Positions 1 to 6,881 of a stretch of 48,315 bases of DNA are shown piece after piece. Position 1 is the first letter of the stretch. Each line of letters starts with the position of its first letter. The stretch lies in contig JAFYAU010000002.1 of NCBI GenBank assembly GCA_017540565.1, forward strand, positions 1 through 48,315, in the 5' to 3' direction. The notes beneath the pieces were generated by a model, which worked only from the letters and a program-made list of their open reading frames with translations, made no database searches and was not told where the DNA came from. The position numbers and the translations under genes are program-made. This stretch comes from Oscillospiraceae bacterium (GTDB lineage Bacteria > Bacillota > Clostridia > Oscillospirales > Oscillospiraceae).

Positions 1-160
1 CCTGAAGGGAAAGAGCAGCATCATGATATTTGAGAGGCATGCGAATCTGAAGTACAGATACGGGAACAGGAAATTCTGGTGTACAGGATATTATGTGAGT
101 ACAGTTGGAAAAAACGAAAAGGCAATCAAGGAATATATCAGAAACCAACTGCAGGAAGAT
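1..160 (+). pseudogene. tnpA: IS200-family transposase TnpA, 5' piece of an interrupted gene (partial)
   Basis: Reading from base 2, the frame encodes the C-terminal third of an IS200/IS605 TnpA (Y1 single-strand transposase): KGKSSIMIFERHANLKYRYG, then KFWCTGYYVSTVG, then KAIKEYIRNQLQED. The nucleophilic tyrosine of this family is expected in the KEYIRNQ helix; the HUH metal-binding motif lies before the window. The typical family tail (DQISLKEYIDPFTGE) does not follow. Instead the frame runs into about 40 unrelated residues and stops at 280. The missing tail appears 1.65 kb away at 1819-1890, so the gene was split by the IS110 element between them. Assignment is by recalled family motifs. 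Confidence 0.8.
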
Positions 161-265
161 AGTGTGAAAGAGTCTACTAGGGCAGTACCAAGCCAAAAAG
201 CCGCACAAAGCCAAGCCCCGCTGAAACAGGAGATTTCCGGGGCATCGGCAATTAAGGAGAGCTTG

Positions 266-1513
266 CTAACTGACCTTTAGACCTTGTGCCTCAAGGAAAC
301 GTATAGCCTGCTTAACAGCCTTGGCAAGTTGTTTTTCCTTCAGATGTTCAGGCATATCTACCTTGTAGAGATCGAGCGGATTCCAGACCTCACCGGTAGA
401 AAACATTTCGTAGATGGCAGTCAGGATCATTCTGGCGATGGCAATGATCGCACGTTTCTTCCCTCTGCGCTTTGCAATGCGCTCATATTTCAGAGTGTAG
501 TAAGGATTGGCCTTGTCCTTCACGGCAGCATGGGCGACTTCCACCAATGCCGGTTTGAGATACACTCCAGCACGTGAAATGCGGACAGACTTTTTCTTTC
601 CGGCGGACTCATTGTTTCCGGGAGTCAAGCCGGCCCAACAGCAAAGACGCTTGGAGGAACCGAACTGCGACATATCAACGCCAATCTCCGAGACAATCGT
701 AATGGCGGTATCTCTCCGCACACCGGGGATGGTGCAAAGCAGATTGATCTGGCTTTCATAACCAGAAACCAGCGTGTTAATGCAGACGTCTACCTTGTCG
801 ATCAGACCAACGATGTGATCCAAATGCTCACGGATAATACCGATACGCAGCTTCTGCTCATCAGTAATGGAGTAGCCCTCGATGGATTCGAGGACAGCAT
901 CAGCTTTCTTTTTCAGTGAACGCTGTAAAAGGGAAACACAATGCTTCGCGTCAAAGGGCTCATTGGATGCCAGGTAATCCGTAATTGCAGTTGCGGATTT
1001 ACCAAACATATCAGACACAACGGAGTCCAACGCGACATTGCAGACAGTAAAAGCATTCTGAAAGCGGTTCTTCTCGCTGCTTCTCATAGACATGAGCTTG
1101 TAGCGATAGCGGGTAAACTCCCGCAGGATGCGGATGTTTTTGTCTGGGATGAAGCTGCTTTTCACAAGCCCAATGCGAAACAGATCCCCAATCCACTTGG
1201 AGTCTTTCGTATCATCCTTGTTTCCCTTTACAGCCTTCACCCATTTTGGATTTGCAATCACGACCCGAATGCCGCGCATTTCAAGAATGTTAAACACGGG
1301 AACCCAATATTTCCCGGTGGACTCCATGCAAACGTCCAGACACGCATTCTCATGCAGCCAATCAGCAAATCGGTTCAGATCGGAATTGAAGGTGGAAAAT
1401 CGTTTCTTCTGATAGTGTGGCTGTAAGCTATCAGTCGGCGTGGTAATGATGGTAGCGACCAAGAATCGCTTGTGCACATCAACTCCACAACAAGTCGGAA
1501 ATACAACTTTCAC
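266..1513 (-). CDS. IS110-family transposase (DEDD recombinase)
   Basis: Encodes a 415-aa IS110-type transposase that acts with a structured RNA to recombine donor and target DNA. The N-terminal RuvC-like DEDD domain shows GVDVHK (first Asp), CMESTGKYWVPV (Glu) and NKDDTKDSKW (the two late Asp). The C-terminal Transposase_20 domain shows LLCTIPGVRRDTA and CCWAGLTPGNNESAGKKK; its catalytic serine is probably in this last segment. I place the start at a GTG (1513) because AGGAGGT lies 7 nt upstream (1521-1527) and the family begins with this VKVVFPTCCGVDVHK-like segment. The longer frame to 1573 has no such site. The gene is full length with no visible damage, so the element may still be active. 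Confidence 0.9.
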   Translation of the reverse strand: MKVVFPTCCGVDVHKRFLVATIITTPTDSLQPHYQKKRFSTFNSDLNRFADWLHENACLDVCMESTGKYWVPVFNILEMRGIRVVIANPKWVKAVKGNKDDTKDSKWIGDLFRIGLVKSSFIPDKNIRILREFTRYRYKLMSMRSSEKNRFQNAFTVCNVALDSVVSDMFGKSATAITDYLASNEPFDAKHCVSLLQRSLKKKADAVLESIEGYSITDEQKLRIGIIREHLDHIVGLIDKVDVCINTLVSGYESQINLLCTIPGVRRDTAITIVSEIGVDMSQFGSSKRLCCWAGLTPGNNESAGKKKSVRISRAGVYLKPALVEVAHAAVKDKANPYYTLKYERIAKRRGKKRAIIAIARMILTAIYEMFSTGEVWNPLDLYKVDMPEHLKEKQLAKAVKQAIRFLEAQGLKVS

Positions 1514-1812
1514 AATGCTGACCTCCTCGTATAGGAATGGCGAGGAGTACGCAGTGACTGGATCACCAAGCATTTAACAGGCGTTAAAACAATCCTTAGT
1601 GTACGGACTCAAGGTGCCACTTATTTGTGCTTGAAAAGGTGATCCCAACACTGATTTATATACTGGCTTGAGCATCAAGAGCAATCTACGACTCCTCCTA
1701 TCGTGCGTTGTAGTGTGCGTTCCCCTCAAGCCTATCTTACAAGAAAGGCAGCCGCTTGTCTGCACATCTTTCATTCCTATTTGTGCCAGACGCTTAGCGG
1801 CTGGAATGGTTG
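1514..1812 (-). ncRNA. Candidate bridge RNA (seekRNA) region of the IS110 element
   Basis: About 300 nt of non-coding DNA lie between the transposase start and the element end, where IS110-subgroup elements encode their bridge RNA. The sequence shows one matching hint: TGATTTATAT at 1652-1661 is repeated exactly at the element/target junction (1811-1820), covering the putative GAT core and the first target bases. TAGTGTG at 1711-1717 also repeats the opposite junction (160-166). Guide loops of bridge RNAs are expected to copy target and donor ends. I have not folded the RNA; the location is family knowledge and the guides are inference. Confidence 0.45.
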
Positions 1813-1890
1813 ATTTATATGGAAGACCAGATAAGCCTGAAAGAATACATTGACCCGTTTACGGGTGAGCCAGTAGAAAAGGGCAAATAA
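1813..1890 (+). pseudogene. tnpA: IS200 TnpA, displaced C-terminal tail
   Basis: From 1819 the DNA encodes MEDQISLKEYIDPFTGEP followed by VEKGK and a stop at 1890. This is the normal C-terminus of the IS200 TnpA whose upstream part ends at 160. It has no ribosome binding site and cannot act alone. It marks the right flank of the IS110 insertion. Confidence 0.75.
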
Positions 1891-1894
1891 AGAA

Positions 1895-1963
1895 GCCCCT
1901 CGAAAGAGGGGCGGCCGGTGAATGAATTGCGACTGGCAAACCTATTCACCGGCCTTTCAGGCC
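1895..1963 (+). repeat. IS200 right-end hairpins
   Basis: Three stem-loops follow the tnpA stop. GCCCCTC/GAGGGGC (1895-1901 with 1906-1912) closes a GAAA loop. GGCCGGTGAAT/ATTCACCGGCC (1913-1923 with 1944-1954) is an 11-bp stem. GGCC-tttca-GGCC lies at 1951-1963. IS200/IS605 elements end in subterminal hairpins recognised by TnpA, so these probably form its right end. The exact cleavage position cannot be seen. Confidence 0.55.
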
Positions 1964-2156
1964 AGGCCAGTATTATCGCCTTATAGGCGTAGAGCAAACC
2001 ATGGGCTGTGCCCGTGGTTATGATTGATGAACTCATATAGAAAGTCCCATTTCCCCATTGGTTTCATTCTCCCTTGAAAAACCTATAACTTCAACTCAGG
2101 CTTGATCGACCAACGTTACTATCTCCACATATGTCGATTTCTTATTCAATAATATC

Positions 2157-2307
2157 ACAAGCCCACTGAATCATGAACTCAGTGGGCTTGTAAAACACTA
2201 TAAAACTGCGATTTTGCACCCTGCGGCTTATGCGTGGCTTATATTGGCATACGCTCTGGCATACGGCACTTGAAGCGCTGCACGTATTCTAAAGTTCCTT
2301 GCAGAAA
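2157..2307 (-). repeat. lysS-type 3' UTR, copy 1 (hairpin plus TATGCCA repeats)
   Basis: This segment matches the sequence downstream of lysS (12890-13041). It has a 13-bp stem ACAAGCCCACTGA/TCAGTGGGCTTGT (2157-2169 with 2179-2191), then a conserved CTGCGATTTTGCACC block, then several TATGCCA-like units read on the minus strand. No U-tract follows the hairpin on either strand, so it is not a typical intrinsic terminator. It is the most degraded of four copies in the window. Confidence 0.75.
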
Positions 2308-2452
2308 TCAGTACATTTTCGCGCTGGAACCGTCGTCCAGCATGTACTTCGTTAGCTTTTTGGACTTCGGCACAGCCTCACAGTCCAGGACCTTGGATGG
2401 CGCGGAAATCACTCTTCGAGAAGGTCTCGAAATCCACCTGATTCTCGAACGG
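2308..2452 (-). pseudogene. Degraded copy of the LysRS C-terminal tRNA-binding domain (copy 1)
   Basis: The minus strand encodes [17 protein letters not shown], then is shifted into another frame that encodes [21 protein letters not shown], then jumps directly to AKMY and a stop. Compared with lysS it has a frameshift and an internal deletion of roughly 180 nt that removes most of the OB fold. Its upstream part is also lost, so no 17-bp junction sequence remains. It is non-functional and appears to be the oldest displaced lysS 3' end. Confidence 0.8.
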
Positions 2453-2457
2453 TCCCG

Positions 2458-2667
2458 TTACGTTCGATCCGCAATCACGAATCCTGTCTCGCATTTATAG
2501 CAGAAGGTGCGGTTAGCCTGCTGTCTCGCTCTGCAGGCGGGGCAGACGATCAGTCCGTCGCTTCCGGGTACAACCGTGAGCATCCCCCTGACCGTTCCGT
2601 CCCCAGGGATTGTCTTTTGCGCTGGTGCAACGGCAGCTTCCTGCCGTCCGATGTTTTCCTTTTCCAT
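2458..2667 (-). CDS. Small zinc-ribbon protein
   Basis: A 69-aa protein with a C-terminal zinc ribbon: CPACRARQQANRTFCYKC gives two CxxC pairs that could bind one zinc ion. The N-terminal half (rich in Ala, Pro, Gly and Val) looks unstructured. AAAGGAAG lies about 9 nt before the ATG, so translation is plausible. It abuts the degraded lysS copy on its 3' side and follows an ABC-transporter remnant. I do not recognise a specific family. It could be a complete small protein or the tail of a lost larger one. Confidence 0.5.
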   Translation of the reverse strand: MEKENIGRQEAAVAPAQKTIPGDGTVRGMLTVVPGSDGLIVCPACRARQQANRTFCYKCETGFVIADRT

Positions 2668-2768
2668 GTTGAATACTTCCTTTCATGTTTTCATGCTCTG
2701 TGAGCATTCTCTGTTATTCAATATTTGCCTGCCGTGTCCCCCGAACTGTACGGAGGCCGTCTCTCGTT

Positions 2769-3062
2769 CTACAGATCTTGCTGCGGCGTTGCGTTGACAC
2801 GGTTTATTGATGAGAAATTGACGATCCTTGTACAGAGTTTCTCCGCGAGGATGGGGTTGTGTGTTACCACAATCATTCCAAGGCCGCGAGCCGTCGCTTC
2901 TTCCAGAACAAAGTTCCAGACCTGCGCCTGTGTGATAACATCCAGCATCGTTGTCATCTCATCAGCTATCAGGAATTCTGTTTTAGGACTCAGTGCCCGC
3001 GCTATGCAGAAGCGCTGCAGTTCGCCTCCGGACAACTCGATTGGCCACCGGTTCATCCACTC
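2769..3062 (-). pseudogene. Fragment of an Opp/Nik-type ABC transporter ATPase
   Basis: Only the second half of an ATP-binding protein is present. It has the ABC signature LSGGELQRFCIARAL, a Walker B region FLIADEMTTMLD, and the H-loop segment IVVTHN. The Walker A half is missing, and the frame enters abruptly at WMNRWPIELSGG. The family is the peptide/nickel importer ATPase (OppD/OppF-like). Walker B normally reads ADEPTTALD, so the glutamate is kept but neighbouring residues have drifted. It sits just downstream of a methyltransferase under a cobalamin riboswitch, consistent with remains of a cobalt or corrinoid-linked importer operon. Confidence 0.75.
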
Positions 3063-3136
3063 CGATTCAATACCTATCTTATTTCATAGTTTTTACCTCC
3101 TGGTTATTTCAACGGCTTCGCCGATGATCACACTGT

Positions 3137-3889
3137 TCATTCCTTGATCCCGATAATGATGATCCTGTGATACGGGTTCAGCAGTCTTGCCCGAAGCGGC
3201 ATCGCCCGTTTCTCCGCAGCCTCAATTTCCTCCGCCCCCCTGACAGTCACCCGAAATCCGGCCTTTCGCACCATATCCGGCGCTTTCTTTGCATTCTCCG
3301 GTTTTGTCATAGGCAGTCTTCCCGCGGTCTCGGAACGATACTTCCTGAACATGTTTTTCCGCTCTGAAACGAGGGTCAGAAACTTCCCGCAGAATATCTT
3401 CACATTGTTCTTTAACGAGTTGTAGTGCCAGTCGCCGTCGATGAGGATCAGCTTTCCCCCCGGTTTTAAGACACGGCGCCATTCCGTGATGGCCCTGTCA
3501 GGATCCGGCATTGCCCACAGCAGGTGTCTGTTGACCACAACGTCATACATGCTGTCCGGTTCAGCCAGGTTTTCCGCATCGCCTATGGCGAAGGTGATCT
3601 TGTCGATCAGTCCGGCATCCTGCGCTTTTTCCTCCGCTTTCTCCAGCATCCCCGGTGACAGATCCACCGCTTTGATCCAGTGACCCTGTTCCGCCAGAAG
3701 GAGGCTCAGAAAGCCCGTGCCGGCGCCGACATCCAGGATCATCTGCCCCTTTTCCGGGATTAGGCTGCCAAGCAGCCGGAGCCAGGCGGCTTTTTCCTCT
3801 TCGCTGTGAAGGCCGTGCTGATACTGGGCATCGTATCTCGACGCATTTTTGTTCCAGTTCTGCTGCATGATCGTTTTGATCTCTTCCAT
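3137..3889 (-). CDS. Class I SAM-dependent methyltransferase under cobalamin riboswitch control
   Basis: A 250-aa methyltransferase with a Rossmann fold. Motif I is ILDVGAGTGFLSLLLAEQG, the acidic residue after strand 2 is in AVDLSPGMLEKA, motif II is AIGDAENL, and the post-motif region is VLKPGGKLILIDGDW. I choose the ATG at 3889 (MEEIKTIMQQNWN) because AAGGTGG stands about 8 nt upstream and family members start there; the frame stays open further upstream through riboswitch and terminator DNA. Substrate is unknown. Clostridial cobalt/nickel Opp-type operons under B12 riboswitches often carry such a methyltransferase, which fits the ABC ATPase remnant downstream. Confidence 0.85.
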   Translation of the reverse strand: MEEIKTIMQQNWNKNASRYDAQYQHGLHSEEEKAAWLRLLGSLIPEKGQMILDVGAGTGFLSLLLAEQGHWIKAVDLSPGMLEKAEEKAQDAGLIDKITFAIGDAENLAEPDSMYDVVVNRHLLWAMPDPDRAITEWRRVLKPGGKLILIDGDWHYNSLKNNVKIFCGKFLTLVSERKNMFRKYRSETAGRLPMTKPENAKKAPDMVRKAGFRVTVRGAEEIEAAEKRAMPLRARLLNPYHRIIIIGIKE

Positions 3890-3972
3890 CTGAAAAACCA
3901 CCTTCATCTGTTCTGTCGGAACTCCGTGCCGGCCATGCTCTTTCTGATTCCATGACGGCACGGAGCGCCGAA

Positions 3973-4020
3973 CAAAAAAACGGGCAGCGACGCATTGAAA
4001 AATGCATCTGCTGTCCGTTT
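3973..4020 (-). terminator. Intrinsic terminator in the riboswitch expression platform
   Basis: On the minus strand ACGGACAGC pairs with GCTGCCCGT (one mismatch) around an inner GCATT/AATGC stem, followed by a run of seven T. It lies between the riboswitch and the methyltransferase start, so it is probably the regulated terminator. Confidence 0.75.
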
Positions 4021-4082
4021 TTGTGCGCAGGAATACAAACAAAACCCCATTCCCGAAAGTCCGCAGGAGAGGAAAGACACTG

Positions 4083-4256
4083 ATCAGGCAAGTCTTCTGG
4101 CTCATGGGTCATCGCTTTGACATGTCTTCCCGGCCGTGACCAGTGACGTAATATGTCTCAGCTCTCCAAATACAGCGGCGGCTCCGTACGAGATTCTCAC
4201 TCGTTTCCTTTTTCAGGTCTCCAATAGGGAGACACACCTGGGTGTTTCGTTCTATT
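4083..4256 (-). ncRNA. Cobalamin riboswitch
   Basis: Read on the minus strand this region carries the conserved adenosylcobalamin aptamer elements in order: GAGTGAGAATCTCGTACGG, GCCGCCGCTGTA, GTCACTGG, CCGGGAAGAC, and the B12 box AGCCAGAAGACTTGCC (4087-4102). A terminator follows before the methyltransferase gene. The family predicts that cobalamin binding switches off the downstream genes. Confidence 0.92.
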
Positions 4257-4260
4257 AAGA

Positions 4261-4518
4261 TAAATATTAAAACATTATTCACCAATCTAATGATTTTACC
4301 TATATTCTATCTGTCATTGCCTATAATGTCAATAGATACTCCGTCAGCATTTTGTATATAATTCGTTGCTGTTTTTTGGGTTTCTTGGTGCTAATTTGCA
4401 TTGAATCCGACGATGCAGGCCATAGTGTTTTCTTCATCATAGTTGTTGTAATATCCTTCAAGACAACTCATGCCTTCTTCTCCACAAATATCGAGTTGCT
4501 GTAGTCTTTTTTTATAAC
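4261..4518. other. AT-rich spacer with a possible small gene fragment
   Basis: Between riboswitch and hairpin the DNA is AT-rich. On the minus strand 4395-4503 reads as CGEEGMSCLEGYYNNYDEEN followed by a few residues (TMACIVGFNAN) and a stop. The composition looks protein-like but there is no clear start or ribosome binding site and I do not recognise it. It is probably the tail of a lost gene. Nothing else is evident. Confidence 0.3.
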
Positions 4519-4668
4519 ACAAGCCCACTGAATCATGAATTCAGTGGGCTTGTAAACACTATAAATCTGCAATTTTGCACCCTGCGGCATATGCGTGGCT
4601 TATATTGGCATACGCTCTGGCATACGGCACTTGAAGCGCTGCACGTATTCTAAAGTTCCTTGCAGAAA
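4519..4668 (-). repeat. lysS-type 3' UTR, copy 2 (hairpin plus TATGCCA repeats)
   Basis: This has the same organisation as behind lysS. A 13-bp stem ACAAGCCCACTGA/TCAGTGGGCTTGT spans 4519-4531 and 4541-4553. A TGCAATTTTGCACC block follows, then phased TATGCCA units at about 4585-4626, then the stop of the tRNA-binding ORF. It is nearly identical to copy 1 over more than 100 bp. Confidence 0.85.
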
Positions 4669-5127
4669 TCAGTACATTTTCGCGCCGGCAGGGATGTGCG
4701 GATCCACCATCAGAAGATGGAGTTTCTCATCTTCGCCTTCCTTGTGAACGGCACTGATCAGCATACCGCAGGACTCGATTCCCATCATCTTCCTCGGGGG
4801 CAGATTCACGATGGCGATGCAGGTCTTCCCGATCAGCTGTTCAGGCTCGTAATAGGCGTGGATACCGCTCAGAATGGCCCTTTCTGCGCCAGATCCGTCG
4901 TCCAGAGTGAATATCAGAAGCTTTTTGGACTTCGGAACGGCCTCGCAGGCCAGGACCTTAACAGCCCGAAAATCGCTCTTGGAGAAGGTCTCAAAGTCGA
5001 CCTGATCCTCGAACAGAGGCTCGATCACGACGTTGGAAAAGTCGATCTTTTCCTCGACGACAGGCGCCGTTTCGACTGCCGATTCGACCGGGTTTTCTTC
5101 CTTTTTCGGCATGTCGAGGGGCTTCAT
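4669..5127 (-). CDS. Stand-alone tRNA-binding domain protein, displaced lysS 3' end (copy 2, intact)
   Basis: Encodes 152 aa from an ATG inside the 17-bp lysS junction sequence (MKPLDMPKKEEN). The rest matches the LysRS C-terminal EMAPII/Trbp111 OB-fold domain, including [47 protein letters not shown] and IPAGAKMY. The linker differs from that of lysS, while the domain is nearly the same. No convincing ribosome binding site precedes the ATG. The frame is also open up to a GTG at 5283 through the repeat array. It may be expressed as a Trbp111-like protein, but I think it more likely to be a displaced 3' end left after integration into lysS. Confidence 0.65.
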   Translation of the reverse strand: MKPLDMPKKEENPVESAVETAPVVEEKIDFSNVVIEPLFEDQVDFETFSKSDFRAVKVLACEAVPKSKKLLIFTLDDGSGAERAILSGIHAYYEPEQLIGKTCIAIVNLPPRKMMGIESCGMLISAVHKEGEDEKLHLLMVDPHIPAGAKMY

Positions 5128-5273
5128 TGTCGGGAATTTAACCCCAAACTGGCATGACCCTGCATAATATGGCATAACTGGGCATTCGCTTTTTTCAAGC
5201 ACCAGCTCTGCGGCATATAACGGCATAACCGTGGTATTAATCAGCCTTACCGTGGCATACGTTTTGGCATACG
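5120..5273 (-). repeat. Attachment-site-like junction with phased GGCAT array (copy 2)
   Basis: A 17-bp sequence at 5120-5136 is identical to 13514-13530 inside lysS. Homology to lysS ends exactly there. Beyond it, on the + strand, GGCAT or TGCAT units start at 5151, 5161, 5171 and 5181 (10-bp steps). Further units start at 5212 and 5222, and at 5254 and 5266 (a 12-bp pair). One-turn phasing suggests protein-binding arm sites next to a crossover point. Confidence 0.6.
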
Positions 5274-5408
5274 AGGTATACACCCTTGAGGTTCAATGCA
5301 ATATTGTATCATCCATTTTTTGTTCTCCATTATGCTTTATGCCTCGCATATCTGTTTGTACCAATCCCTGCTAGTTGCTCCTTACTCATAGCTGACACCA
5401 CGCAAGAG

Positions 5409-5539
5409 TAGCAAGTTACCGGCAAGTTAAATATTTGCTATATCTTGTATTTTCTCGCGGTAATAAGCATATATATTGTGATTATAAATAAATAATTACC
5501 TTCTCAACAGTACTATAGCAAGTTACCTGCAAGTTAAAT
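5409..5539. repeat. Pair of 24-bp direct repeats
   Basis: Positions 5409-5432 and 5516-5539 match at 23 of 24 bases. Each contains the unit GCAAGTTA twice. The 83 bp between them are very AT-rich. The second repeat ends at the stop codon of a gene fragment. Possible roles are element ends, a regulator site or a deletion scar. Confidence 0.7.
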
Positions 5540-5694
5540 CAGGCCCAAATGGGTATATATTTCATATATCTCGGAGCAGTATTTGGATCCAGCGGTTTTA
5601 TCAGTTTAATTCTCACGGCTTCTTTGATTAACCGAGATATTGATCCGGAAGCCGATTCCCCTAATGGGTCCTTCTCCCCTGTTCGGTAGATGTT
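5539..5694 (-). pseudogene. C-terminal fragment of an AlbA_2/AAA_4-type ATP-binding protein
   Basis: The minus strand encodes DGNIYRTGEKDPLGESASG, then SISRLIKEAVRIKLIKPLD, then APRYMKYIPIWA and a stop at 5539. I recall this ending as typical of large putative ATP-binding/DNA-binding proteins with an AlbA_2 domain, common on clostridial mobile elements. An in-frame stop lies just upstream, and the region before it is the promoter of the marR operon, so only about 50 residues remain. Confidence 0.6.
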
Positions 5695-5718
5695 GCCGTC
5701 CTATCACCTCTTTGCATC

Positions 5719-5747
5719 TTGACAAAACAGTTGCGTTTTATTACAAT
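5719..5747 (+). promoter_or_regulatory. Promoter of the marR-GNAT-racemase operon
   Basis: TTGACA (5719-5724), a 17-bp spacer and TACAAT (5742-5747). Just downstream, TTTGTTAACAGTGTTAGTT with the following ACAAA forms an imperfect dyad that could be the MarR autoregulatory operator. Confidence 0.75.
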
Positions 5748-5856
5748 AATTTTGTTAACAGTGTTAGTTACAAATGCTATTCGGGAATTTTACTATTTGA
5801 TTCATTATTGATAAATGCGGCGATGGTTCGCCGCATAATGGAGGCTAATAATAATC

Positions 5857-6294
5857 ATGGTACAGACGGACACAGAAATAAAAGAGAGTCTTCTAAGTTG
5901 TATCCGGCAGCTGATTAGCTGTGAAGAGGGGCGTATCAGTCTGGCAGCCTATCAGGGAGAGTTGGTTCTGTTGTGTTATGTGCAGCATCGCGGTGGTCTG
6001 GTGCTGCCCAGTGAAATCAGCGAGGCGATGTCTGTCAGCTCGTCTCGGATTGCCCGATTGCTCAAGACACTGGAGGCAAAAGGGCTTGTTTACCGCAGCC
6101 ACGATACAGTAGACCACAGGAAAGTCTTTGTCACACTGACGGACGAGGGGGTTCGCTATACGGAAGAAGCGTTTGATCGCATTCACAAGCGAATCTCCGC
6201 AATTATAGATGCGCTAGGGGAAGAGGATACAGAAGAATTTATCCGCATTTCAAAAAAAATCATCTCCATATCCCTGGCGCTCAGTTCTGCATAA
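5857..6294 (+). CDS. MarR-family transcriptional regulator
   Basis: A 145-aa winged-helix regulator. The helix-turn-helix is seen in LVLPSEISEAMSVSSSRIAR, followed by the recognition-helix and wing segment LLKTLEAKGLVYRSHDTVDHRKVFVTLTDEG, the DxRxxxVxLT pattern of MarR. Flanking helices would form the dimer interface. GGAGG lies about 11 nt before the ATG. It is the first gene of a three-gene unit with a GNAT acetyltransferase and an ornithine-racemase-like enzyme, so it probably controls them and itself. The ligand is unknown. Confidence 0.9.
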   Translation: MVQTDTEIKESLLSCIRQLISCEEGRISLAAYQGELVLLCYVQHRGGLVLPSEISEAMSVSSSRIARLLKTLEAKGLVYRSHDTVDHRKVFVTLTDEGVRYTEEAFDRIHKRISAIIDALGEEDTEEFIRISKKIISISLALSSA

Positions 6295-6305
6295 GGAGGA
6301 TCGTC

Positions 6306-6881
6306 ATGTCTTTGGCACTTCCTTCGGAAATCCTTTTGAACCACAGAAGCGGCGCGCAGCGTGTTTTTACACTAATGCGCTGTAGGACCGACCATCTTGA
6401 GGTAATTGAAAGACTTCAGGATCGCGTTCTGACATGTATGCATGACAGTTCGCTGTTCGTTCCGGAGACGCGGGAAGAGCTCATGGAATCGTTGGAATCT
6501 GACTACTGTCTCGGCGCGTTTTTTGAGGGAGAACTGGCAATGTTCACCCTGATGATTACGAACCGGCCAACTGAGCGGAATCTCGGCCATGCATTGGGAT
6601 GGTCGGACGATTATCTGAAGAAGGTGGTCACCTATGACAGCACTTTTGTCGCGCCGGAATTCCGGGGATATGGACTGCAGCGGCTTTCGTATCCGTACAA
6701 AAAAGCGGAAGCTCTTCGCCTTGATGCAAAGGAAGCGCTGGCATCGGTCGCTCCGGAGAATTCTCACAGTCTGAATAATCTGTTGTCCCAAGGCTTTGAT
6801 ATTCTCGACAGGCGCCTGTTGTATGGTGGTCGAGACCGTTTCATACTCAACAAACATCTGGGAAAGGAGCGTTTGTTATGA
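6306..6881 (+). CDS. GNAT-family N-acetyltransferase
   Basis: A 191-aa acetyltransferase. The central strand and acetyl-CoA loop are in VTYDSTFVAPEFRGYGLQ, a variant of the usual Q/RxxGxG/A loop, followed by a helix and SVAPENSHSLNNLLSQGF, the typical segment before the last strands. AAGGAGG precedes the ATG, and the start lies 11 nt after the marR stop. Its stop overlaps the racemase start (ATGA), so the two are translationally coupled. A substrate related to ornithine or another amino acid is a guess from context only. Confidence 0.85.
   Translation: MSLALPSEILLNHRSGAQRVFTLMRCRTDHLEVIERLQDRVLTCMHDSSLFVPETREELMESLESDYCLGAFFEGELAMFTLMITNRPTERNLGHALGWSDDYLKKVVTYDSTFVAPEFRGYGLQRLSYPYKKAEALRLDAKEALASVAPENSHSLNNLLSQGFDILDRRLLYGGRDRFILNKHLGKERLL

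Larger units (their letters stand above)
161..1812 (-). mobile_element. IS110-family insertion sequence inside IS200 tnpA
   Basis: About 1.65 kb separates the two pieces of an IS200 tnpA gene, and it holds one transposase gene of the IS110 family on the minus strand. The layout fits the IS110 subgroup: a long non-coding stretch (about 300 nt) upstream of the transposase and a short one (about 100 nt) downstream. No long terminal inverted repeats are visible, as is usual for this group. GAT occurs at both junctions (158-160 and 1812-1814) and may be the recombination core. Exact ends are uncertain by a few bases: a GAT core rebuilds a tnpA that is out of frame, so the IS200 copy may already have been mutated or the core is shorter. 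Confidence 0.75.

Noticed and set aside
1574..1774. Minus-strand 66-codon frame upstream of the IS110 transposase
   Set aside because: It lies in the region expected to encode the bridge RNA and shows no protein-like pattern.
4585..4626. TATGCCA repeats as a CRISPR array
   Set aside because: Units are only 7-8 bp with 10-12 bp period, there are no unique spacers of proper length and no cas genes.
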